A DNA stretch of 33,346 nucleotides from Actinomyces sp. (lineage in GTDB: Bacteria; Actinomycetota; Acidimicrobiia; Acidimicrobiales; Aldehydirespiratoraceae), in the NCBI GenBank assembly GCA_003697065.1, contig RFFY01000153.1, positions 1-33,346 on the forward strand, written 5' to 3'. Below, piece after piece: positions 13,892-20,230 of the stretch (the first letter of the stretch is position 1; each line of letters opens with the position of its first letter). The notes beneath the pieces are model-generated. The model searched no databases. It was not told where the DNA came from and saw only the letters and a program-made list of their open reading frames with translations. A program made the position numbers and the translations under genes.

Positions 13892-16231
13892 ATGGCGATC
13901 TCGAGGACGCCCCGCCGGGGCAGGTTCGAGGCGGCGGCGATGGGTCCCGCCAGGATCGCGGCGATCGAGCGGGGACTGGCCGGTCTCCCCGCCGACGACC
14001 CGGCCGTCCTGGCAGCGGACACGATTGTCGACCTCGCCATATCGGTGGGCGCCGGCGCGGACGCCATCGCCGCCGAGGACCACGCCCTCCGATTCCTCGA
14101 CACCGACAACGAGATTCGCTCGCACCACGCCGAAATGTGGAATGTCATCGCCGTGCGCGGCATGCGACGCCTGGCGGAATCGGCGTCGACGATGTCGGCG
14201 GTCGAACGCCGCCGCCTCCGCACCGAGGCGTGCCAGGCGTGGAACGAGTCGGTGCGCCAGGCGACGATGGCCCGGGCGCAAGTCGACGGCGGCAACTGGG
14301 TGCTCATGTGGGTCGCCGAACGGGACGCCTGTCCCGTGTGCCTCCCCTTGAGCGGGACAATGAGCCTCGGCATCTCCCCCAACTCCGGGAACATGGGGGG
14401 ATTTTTTGCGATCGGCCGGGACGAGGTGACATGGGACCCCAAGACGATCCCCGCACCGCCGCCCGCCGTGTCCGTCAACCCGTGGCGGGTCCCCAAGGAC
14501 GACCGGCACGTCGCGCTCATTTCGTCGCCGCCGCGTCACTGGAACTGCCGATGTCACACGATCCCGATGATCGGCGAGTCATCGGTCCATGAGCTCAGCG
14601 AGGCGCTCAAACGCGAGGCCGCCCGGTCCGCTGCGCTGATGGCGTGGGAGGAGGACCCTTCGATGTCGAGGGTCCGTGCCGCGCAGCATGTCTTGTCCCG
14701 CGACCCCAACCTTCCGCCTACCGTGATCGCCCGGGCAATCAGCCGGCTCCGGTCCGTCAAACGCCGCAAGGCGAAAACCCGGAAGCGACCCACCGCCCGA
14801 TTCCGGATCGCGACCGACACCCCACTTCCCGACCCGGAATCGAGCTTCGCCGATCGGGACCCTCGAGATGGGCCGTTCCCATGGGTGCCGCACCCGACCA
14901 AGACATCGACGGGTGTCGACGTAGATGCTCCAGTCCCCGACGCGGACGCGTTTGTCGTCCCATCCGACGTCGAGGGATGGCTCCGCTGGAAATGGGGTCG
15001 GATGCCGACCGGTCGCCCCCGTATGTTCGACCTCCCGCCCGGGATCACGGTCGAGACCGCCCGGTCGATCGCCGAGGGCTTCGACGACATGATGCGCCGC
15101 TATCCCATGCTGCGATGGGGGGTGTCCGGAATCGCCGTCGGCTCCGACTACGGCGCCACCCTCGCCTATTGGACACCACCCGAGAACTACGTCAAACCAT
15201 GGGGATTCACATGGCAGGGGCCTCAACCGATCTTCATTTGCCCGTCCCCGGCACAACGCGGCAACGGATTTGCCGACGGCAACTACACCGTTGTCGAGGA
15301 CTGGGCAGGCATCCTGCACCATGAGATGGGTCACGCCGTCGACTCGATGATCCGGGCGATTGAGGGCGCCATCTCCGACACTGCGACCAGACACGACTCC
15401 GCCGCCGCCCAGAATCTCGGCAATCGATTCCGCTTCAGCTTCAACCTGCCGACGACGTCGCTCATCGACGTGGCGACGATCCGGGCGCTGCGCCGCCGGT
15501 TCGGTGATGACCCGGCGAACTGGCCCGAATTCAAGGACTACAACTACCCGCGTCCACTATTCCGGGGGACGTCGACGTGGGGGACGTTCGACGCCTCGCC
15601 GTTGCCGATGGGGTGGACGTCAATCTACGCGGCGGACACGGCGTCCCGCACCGAGCAGTTCGCCGAACTCGTCGCCATCGGAATGCTCGACCGGGACGAG
15701 TTCATCTCGCGATTCCGGGACGACTGGAGCCAGTCCACGTCCCGATCCGAGCTCGACCCGGACATGGACCCGACCGTGACATGGGAGGTCGCCCGGACCC
15801 TCATCGACGAGGTCATCCCCGAATATCTGCGCGTCGCCGAAGGCCTCGGCGTCGATCCGACGGTCGCTATCCCCGAGGTCGTCGCCGACATCGACATCGT
15901 GAACTCGTGGGGGCCGATCACCGATGCCCGGAATGCCCGGTCGGATGCCATCGCCGGGTGGCTCCGCTCACACGCCCAGCTCGGGGACGTGTCGTCGTCC
16001 CGCGACCAGGGCGCTCCCCGGAACGTGGACTCGCCACCCGAGGACGTCATGCTCGCCCACGCCATGCTCACCGGCGAACTCGCCGACATCGGCGCCGACC
16101 ATCTCGCCGACCGGGGACCCGCCGGCGCGTCGCTCGCCGAAGCGCTGCAGGCGCTGCGCTACCGGTGGCCCGGCATCACCGACCGTCTCCGCCGCCTTAT
16201 CCTCGGGGGCGAGGAGGGACCATCATCGTGA
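13892..16231 (+). CDS. MuF head protein fused to an HExxH metallopeptidase domain
   Basis: A 779-residue protein. Residues about 75-230 form the MuF (SPP1 gp7-like) minor head domain: DACPVCLPLSGTM (C147, C150), then SPPRHWNCRCHTIP (H216, C219, C221). A basic linker follows (about 285-300, SVKRRKAKTRKRPTAR). A second domain spans about 350-660. It contains ILHHEMGHAVDSMI, an HExxH zinc motif at H477-H481, and downstream YAADTASRTEQFAELVAIGM, where E588 or E592 would be the third ligand and the Tyr could be catalytic. This layout resembles lethal-factor-type gluzincins. The last 110 residues are helical. MuF proteins enter the head with the DNA, so the peptidase could be injected into the cell or mature the head. 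Base and codon use in the second domain is visibly less GC-biased than in neighbouring genes. Start: weak SD GTAGGG, ATG 13892. Confidence 0.85.
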   Translation: MAISRTPRRGRFEAAAMGPARIAAIERGLAGLPADDPAVLAADTIVDLAISVGAGADAIAAEDHALRFLDTDNEIRSHHAEMWNVIAVRGMRRLAESASTMSAVERRRLRTEACQAWNESVRQATMARAQVDGGNWVLMWVAERDACPVCLPLSGTMSLGISPNSGNMGGFFAIGRDEVTWDPKTIPAPPPAVSVNPWRVPKDDRHVALISSPPRHWNCRCHTIPMIGESSVHELSEALKREAARSAALMAWEEDPSMSRVRAAQHVLSRDPNLPPTVIARAISRLRSVKRRKAKTRKRPTARFRIATDTPLPDPESSFADRDPRDGPFPWVPHPTKTSTGVDVDAPVPDADAFVVPSDVEGWLRWKWGRMPTGRPRMFDLPPGITVETARSIAEGFDDMMRRYPMLRWGVSGIAVGSDYGATLAYWTPPENYVKPWGFTWQGPQPIFICPSPAQRGNGFADGNYTVVEDWAGILHHEMGHAVDSMIRAIEGAISDTATRHDSAAAQNLGNRFRFSFNLPTTSLIDVATIRALRRRFGDDPANWPEFKDYNYPRPLFRGTSTWGTFDASPLPMGWTSIYAADTASRTEQFAELVAIGMLDRDEFISRFRDDWSQSTSRSELDPDMDPTVTWEVARTLIDEVIPEYLRVAEGLGVDPTVAIPEVVADIDIVNSWGPITDARNARSDAIAGWLRSHAQLGDVSSSRDQGAPRNVDSPPEDVMLAHAMLTGELADIGADHLADRGPAGASLAEALQALRYRWPGITDRLRRLILGGEEGPSS

Positions 16232-16452
16232 CCAGTCTCGCCATCCCGCCCCTGTGCACCATGTGCGCCCGCCGGACCGGGCCGATGACCTGCGACGCCT
16301 TCCCCGACGGCATCCCATGGTCGATATTCTCGAGCGACGTCGTGCACACGTCCCCGGTCGAGGGCGACCGGGGCCTGACCGCCATCGTCGACGCCGACCG
16401 CCTCGAGGCGTGGCTCGAGACCCGACGCCGCATTCTCGGCGCCCGGACGTGA
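16228..16452 (+). CDS. Small Cys-rich protein, candidate partner of the MuF fusion
   Basis: A 74-residue protein from a GTG that overlaps the MuF stop by 4 nt. It has CTMC then, 12 residues on, MTCDAFPDGIPWSI, and later HTSPVEGDRGL. I recognise this CxxC...C-AFPxGIP...GDxG signature from small hypothetical proteins seen in phages and bacteria, but know no proven function. The three Cys and the His could bind a metal. Tight coupling to the MuF-peptidase gene suggests a shared role: immunity, chaperone or minor head component. Confidence 0.7.
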   Translation: MTSLAIPPLCTMCARRTGPMTCDAFPDGIPWSIFSSDVVHTSPVEGDRGLTAIVDADRLEAWLETRRRILGART

Positions 16453-16454
16453 CG

Positions 16455-16460
16455 TAGCAT
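16455..16460 (+). promoter_or_regulatory. -10 box of a putative leaderless promoter (scaffold gene)
   Basis: TAGCAT followed by exactly 7 nt (CCCCGTC) and the ATG at 16468. The same CCCCGTC spacer recurs before the ATG at 22725. Confidence 0.55.
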
Positions 16461-16467
16461 CCCCGTC

Positions 16468-17115
16468 ATGGCACCCAACACCACGACCCACGACCACGAC
16501 GACGACGACGATCTCGGCATCGAGATCGGCGACGCCGTCGACGAGACCGACCCCGACGCCGACTCATCGTCGGGCGCCGACGAACCGCAGGACCTCGACG
16601 AGGCCCTCGAGGAGGTCCGCCGCCTCCGGGCGGCCCTCGAGAAGGCCAACCGTGACGCCGCCCGGAACCGTCGTCGCCGCAAGGCGGCCGAACAACGGGC
16701 CGCCAAGGGCGACACCTCCAAATCCGCCGCCGACGAACCCGACGACCGGGCCGCCCGCGACGTCGTCGAACGTGCCACCCGCCGGGTCGTCGCCGCCGAA
16801 GCGAAGGTCCACCTCGCCGCCGCGGGGGTCCCGGCGGACATGCTCGCCCGGGCGGTCCGCCTACTCGACCTCGACCTCGTCGACGTGTCCGACGACGGCG
16901 ACGTCGACGAGGACACCCTGCGGGAACTCATCGACGAACTCCGAGACGACATGCCTGTCCTATTCGCCACCCGCGATGATGCGACAGCAGCGGATGATGA
17001 CACGACCCGGCGCCGACGCCGAGGGTCGGACGCCACCCGTGGCGCGGGCACTGGTCGGCGAGTGGCCAAGTCACTCAACGAACGCCAGGCCGAAGCCATC
17101 CTGCGCGGCCTCTAG
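16468..17115 (+). CDS. Scaffolding protein
   Basis: A 215-residue protein with the usual scaffold composition. It has a very acidic N-terminus (DHDDDDDLGIEIGDAVDET), then a charged coiled coil at about 45-115 (LDEALEEVRRLRAALEKANR, DAARNRRRRKAAEQRAAKGD), a helical middle with VHLAAAGVPADMLARAVRLL (a pattern frequent in actinophage scaffolds) and a basic C-terminus (RRRRRGSDATRGAGTGRRVA) that would contact the capsid protein. It lies directly upstream of the capsid gene. The role is to guide prohead assembly and then leave. Confidence 0.88.
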   Translation: MAPNTTTHDHDDDDDLGIEIGDAVDETDPDADSSSGADEPQDLDEALEEVRRLRAALEKANRDAARNRRRRKAAEQRAAKGDTSKSAADEPDDRAARDVVERATRRVVAAEAKVHLAAAGVPADMLARAVRLLDLDLVDVSDDGDVDEDTLRELIDELRDDMPVLFATRDDATAADDDTTRRRRRGSDATRGAGTGRRVAKSLNERQAEAILRGL

Positions 17116-17242
17116 CCGAGGATGGTAATGTCATGGCGAAACACCGCCCCGGGACCGGGCCGTGATGGCCGCGATCGGGCGCCCACGCCGCCGCCGCGAT
17201 GGCGATAGCACCTAGTTCACCATCGTCATTAGGAGGCGCATC
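17116..17242 (+). promoter_or_regulatory. Capsid gene leader with promoter candidate
   Basis: This 127-bp gap is long for this genome. TGGTAATGT (17123-17131) is an extended -10 candidate without a good -35. An 8-bp palindrome GGGCGCCC lies at 17177-17184, and CGATGG (17197-17202) pairs with CCATCG (17220-17225) just before the SD AGGAGG (17231-17236). A 10-codon frame (MAKHRPGTGP, from 17133) is too short to support. The layout suits a separate, strongly translated capsid message. Confidence 0.4.
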
Positions 17243-18145
17243 ATGGCGCGTCGCGACTTCGCCCAGTGGGTCCCCGAGGAACCGACCAGTGAGGTCATCG
17301 AACGGGTCCAGCAGCGGTCCGTCGCCGAATCGTTGTTCCGGTCGTGGCCGATGGCGTCGCGCACCCGGTCGATCCCCCGGTCCGCCGGGATCGGCGTGGA
17401 CGCCATGCAAATCGGTGACACCTACAACGAGGACACGTCCACGGCCGACGACGTGATCCTCACCGCACAAAAATTCGGTCGGGCCGTCCGGATCGCCGAA
17501 GAGGACCTCAACGACACCCTCCCCGACACCCTGGCATCCATCAAGCGCGACTGGGCGACGTCCTACGCCGTGGCGATCGACAACGCCACGATCGCCACGT
17601 CGGGGGCGCTCAACGTGGCGTCCGGCCGCCCGTTCACGTCGATCTACGAGACCCTGCGCGCCTCGGCCGACAACGGGTACACCGCGGGCGCCAACATCGT
17701 CACCGTCGCCTCGAGCGCGGGGCCGACCTACAGCGAACTGTCGCAGGTCGTCGGCCTCGTCGAGGACTCGGCATGGTGGGACGAGGCCCGCATGGTCGTC
17801 GCCGCCTCCCCCGCCTACCGCGAGGCGCTCCGCGAGATTCTCGACTCGAACAACCGCCCCATCTTCGTCGAGGGCCGCGACGGCACTCCCGACACCCTGT
17901 TCGGCCTGCCGATCCGGTGGACGCTCGGCGCCCGCATCTCGAACGCCGTGTCGGCGTCCCCGACCGGGTCGAAGTTGCTCGTCGTGCTCAACCCGGACTA
18001 CGCCGCCCTCGGCAAGCGGTCCGGTCCCGAGTCGATGGTGTCGAACGAGGTCGGGTTCCTGACCGACGAGCCCGTCATCAAGATGCGAGCCCGACGCGGG
18101 TTCGCGCACACGATCCCGCAGGCCGCCGCCGCACTCGTGTGGTGA
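17243..18145 (+). CDS. Major capsid protein (HK97 fold)
   Basis: A 300-residue protein. The N-terminal part includes VIERVQQRSVAESLFRSWPM and then RSIPRSAGIGVDAMQIG. The HK97 pattern follows: AQKFGRAVRIAEEDLNDTLP (E-loop/spine), SIKRDWATSYAVAIDNATI, ARMVVAASPAYREALREILD, LFGLPIRWTLGARISNAV and VIKMRARRGFAHTIPQAAAA. There is no long protease or delta domain, which agrees with a separate scaffold gene. The SD AGGAGG and ATG are well spaced. Confidence 0.92.
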   Translation: MARRDFAQWVPEEPTSEVIERVQQRSVAESLFRSWPMASRTRSIPRSAGIGVDAMQIGDTYNEDTSTADDVILTAQKFGRAVRIAEEDLNDTLPDTLASIKRDWATSYAVAIDNATIATSGALNVASGRPFTSIYETLRASADNGYTAGANIVTVASSAGPTYSELSQVVGLVEDSAWWDEARMVVAASPAYREALREILDSNNRPIFVEGRDGTPDTLFGLPIRWTLGARISNAVSASPTGSKLLVVLNPDYAALGKRSGPESMVSNEVGFLTDEPVIKMRARRGFAHTIPQAAAALVW

Positions 18146-18237
18146 TCCTGTCCCGGCGTGACGTGACCACGTCCGGGACCGGGGTCGTGGGCTCCCACGA
18201 CGTGGTCCGTCACGCCGGGTACCCGACCGAGGGGTGA
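18142..18237 (+). CDS. Possible 31-residue protein after the capsid gene
   Basis: GTG 18142 overlaps the capsid stop in the GTGA arrangement used elsewhere in this genome, and the frame fills the gap up to 4 nt before the next ATG. The peptide runs from MILSRRDVTTSGTGVVGSHD to VVRHAGYPTEG. The coupling and fit argue for a real gene. The small size and absence of a known family argue for caution. Confidence 0.45.
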   Translation: MILSRRDVTTSGTGVVGSHDVVRHAGYPTEG

Positions 18238-18241
18238 CGCG

Positions 18242-18688
18242 ATGACGTGGGCGCAGTTGAGCGACGTTTCGGCGATGACCGGCCGGACGGTCGACCAGTC
18301 GACCCTCGCCACCGCGTCCGAACTCGTCACGGTCTACTGCAACCGCACCCCCGCCGCGTCGGGTGACATCTCGACCCGTGACATGCGCCTCCTCAAGACG
18401 GCGACCGTGTTCGCGGCGGTCCACCTCGCCGACCATCCCGAGGCCCTCACCCTGCCCGGTGGGGTCGATTCGGTGTCGGTCGACGGTCTCGAGGTCGCCG
18501 GGATGGACGACACGAACCCGGCCGCCGTGATCGGCCGGGTCGCATGGCGGTGCATCCGGTCGACGACGTGGATGCGCCACCGGTCGGTGCAGGTGGCGTC
18601 CGCATGGACACGCGCCAAGGTCGGCCGGGCGGTCGTCGACCCGGACGACACCGACGACGAGACTTCGACCGATTGGAGTCCCCTGTGA
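18242..18688 (+). CDS. Head-tail connector (adaptor) protein
   Basis: A 148-residue protein located right after the capsid gene, where the portal adaptor (SPP1 gp15/HK97 gp6-like) is expected. The pattern fits: MTWAQLSDVSAMTGRTVDQS, then TASELVTVYCNRTP, a helical MRLLKTATVFAAVHLADHPE and a C-terminal Asp-rich stretch (VDPDDTDDETSTDW). Adaptors form a 12-subunit ring below the portal. The ATG has no strong SD and probably relies on coupling with the preceding reading frame. Confidence 0.75.
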   Translation: MTWAQLSDVSAMTGRTVDQSTLATASELVTVYCNRTPAASGDISTRDMRLLKTATVFAAVHLADHPEALTLPGGVDSVSVDGLEVAGMDDTNPAAVIGRVAWRCIRSTTWMRHRSVQVASAWTRAKVGRAVVDPDDTDDETSTDWSPL

Positions 18689-18975
18689 TGAACAAGTTGC
18701 CGCAACCGTCCCGGGACGTCGCCCATGCGTGGCGTGTGTTCGTGCGCACCGTCACCCAGGCGGTCATCGCCGCCCTCGCCACCGCCGTCACCCGTGACCT
18801 GTTCGCCGCCCTCGTCGACGCCGCCGGCGCGTCCGGGGTCATCGGTGATCAACTCACCGAGACCCTGTGGGTGACATGGGTGTCGGTTCTCGCCGCCGTC
18901 CAAAACGGCCTCGAGGCCCGATGGGGTCGCCCGATCGGTCCGGGCCGCTGGCCCGAGAACGACCGGGGAGCATGA
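18688..18975 (+). CDS. Small protein of the connector block, weakly hydrophobic
   Basis: A 95-residue protein starting in a TGATG junction, with GGAG at 18675-18678. It has two moderately hydrophobic helices, VTQAVIAALATAVTRDLFAA and LTETLWVTWVSVLAAVQNGL, and a basic, Pro-rich end (RWGRPIGPGRWPENDRGA). This could be a membrane-associated protein or simply an amphipathic helical one. No family recognised. Its place among connector genes does not define its role. Confidence 0.65.
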   Translation: MNKLPQPSRDVAHAWRVFVRTVTQAVIAALATAVTRDLFAALVDAAGASGVIGDQLTETLWVTWVSVLAAVQNGLEARWGRPIGPGRWPENDRGA

Positions 18976-18976
18976 C

Positions 18977-19336
18977 ATGTTCGCCGCCCGCCGTGTCCGG
19001 GTCGAGACCCTCGACGAGACCGGGGTCGACGCCTACGGCGAACCCGCGGAGTCATGGGCGCAACTGACCGCCGGAATCCCGGCGACGGTCGTCGAAGTGG
19101 CGGCGAACACCTCGAGGACACCGCCGGTCGGGCAGGAGCAGGCGACCCCGATGCGGCGCTTCACGGGTCGGGTCCCGGCGAGGGTCGCCGTCAAGGTCGG
19201 CGACCGGGTCGTCGACGAGGCGACTGGCGAGGCGTGGATCGTCGACGCCGTGACCGGACCCTCCCCGGTCATCGGGGCCGGATGGCGGAGACTCGACATG
19301 CACCGCGCTAACCGAACCCAGGAGGTCACCACATGA
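18977..19336 (+). CDS. Head-tail stopper (head closure) protein
   Basis: A 119-residue beta-rich protein of the SPP1 gp16-like size and position. VRVETLDETGVDAYGEPAES and WAQLTAGIPATVVEV form the usual N-terminal strands. RVPARVAVKVGDRVVDEATG then EAWIVDAVTGPSP is the core, the 'defined by table' pattern of stopper proteins. It would close the connector after packaging. An overlapping ATG at 18972 is out of frame with the gene. Confidence 0.72.
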   Translation: MFAARRVRVETLDETGVDAYGEPAESWAQLTAGIPATVVEVAANTSRTPPVGQEQATPMRRFTGRVPARVAVKVGDRVVDEATGEAWIVDAVTGPSPVIGAGWRRLDMHRANRTQEVTT

Positions 19337-19854
19337 GCACCCCCACCCGACTCCGACCGGACAAGCCACGACTCAAGGGCCACGTCCGGGCCGTGCTCCT
19401 CGGCGCCGACGGGTCCCGCCGTGTCATCGAGGCGCACAACCTCATGACCCAGGTCGGCGACCAGTGGATGGGCGAACGGGCCGCGGGTCTCGGCACCCTC
19501 GGCGCCGTCACCGGTATGCGGCTCGGCACCGGCACGACCGCCGCCGCCAAGACCGGCGCCGGCGCGGCGATCGTGACCTATGTGACCGGCTCGGCGCAGG
19601 CGATCGACTCCGGGTATCCCACCTCGGCCCTCAACGGCACCGCCCGCCGGATCACCTACCGCACCACATGGGCGGCGGGATCGGCGACCGCCAACGGGAT
19701 CGCCGAGGCGGTCCTCACCGTCGAGGCGACCCTCACCGATTCGGCCGGGACCGCCGCGGACACCATCGCCCGTGTCCTGCTGTCCCCGACCGTCAACAAG
19801 GGCGCCAACGACACCCTCGAACTCACATGGACGATCGACGTCGAAGGCGCATGA
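19333..19854 (+). CDS. Minor structural protein, beta-rich, 173 residues
   Basis: The SD AGGAGG and an ATG overlapping the previous stop define the start. The sequence has a short basic N-terminus and then HVRAVLLGADGSRRVIEAHN and LMTQVGDQWMGERAAGL, with MRLGTGTTAAAKTGAG after it. This 'NLmTqvGd...G.GT' pattern occurs in actinophage minor virion proteins of unknown role. The second half is Thr/Ala-rich beta-sandwich-like and ends LELTWTIDVEGA. Probably a virion surface or tail component. Confidence 0.65.
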   Translation: MSTPTRLRPDKPRLKGHVRAVLLGADGSRRVIEAHNLMTQVGDQWMGERAAGLGTLGAVTGMRLGTGTTAAAKTGAGAAIVTYVTGSAQAIDSGYPTSALNGTARRITYRTTWAAGSATANGIAEAVLTVEATLTDSAGTAADTIARVLLSPTVNKGANDTLELTWTIDVEGA

Positions 19855-19864
19855 GTCCCGACCG

Positions 19865-20230
19865 GTGGACATTGGGCTGTGGCGCTACCGGGCGCAGGTA
19901 CGGCGGGTCGTCGATGGCGACACGCTAGACCTCGACGTCGACCTCGGCTTCCACCTGCGCGCCCTCATCCGGGTCCGCCTGCAGGGTGTCGACACGTGGG
20001 AGGTGCGCGGCCCGGAACGCCCGGCGGGTCTCGAGGCGAAGGCGTTCGTCGAACGATGGCTCGAGGTCGACCAGGACCATGTGATCGTCGAGACGACCAA
20101 GACCGGGAAGTTCGGGCGGTGGCTCGCCCGGATCACCCGACCTAGCGACGGCGCCGACCTCGGCGTCGACCTCCTCGCCGCCGGGCACGGCGTCGCGGTC
20201 GACGACCACGGGCGGAGGCTCCGGCGATGA
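19865..20230 (+). CDS. Thermonuclease (SNase)-like protein
   Basis: A 121-residue protein with the staphylococcal-nuclease fold pattern. RRVVDGDTLDLDVDLGF carries the Asp of the VxDGDT motif. IRVRLQGVDTWEVRG supplies the catalytic Arg, the Asp-Thr pair and, in WEVRG, the Glu normally found as PE. GKFGRWLARI supplies the second catalytic Arg. The C-terminal helix is LGVDLLAAGHGVAVDDHG. It would be a calcium-dependent nuclease. No signal peptide is seen. I chose GTG 19865 because ATG 19851 is in another frame. Its place between structural genes is unusual, so it may be a virion-borne or tail-associated enzyme. Confidence 0.82.
   Translation: MDIGLWRYRAQVRRVVDGDTLDLDVDLGFHLRALIRVRLQGVDTWEVRGPERPAGLEAKAFVERWLEVDQDHVIVETTKTGKFGRWLARITRPSDGADLGVDLLAAGHGVAVDDHGRRLRR

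Noticed and set aside
17133..17165. 10-codon leader peptide MAKHRPGTGP before the capsid gene
   Set aside because: Too short to support and no attenuation-type codon run.
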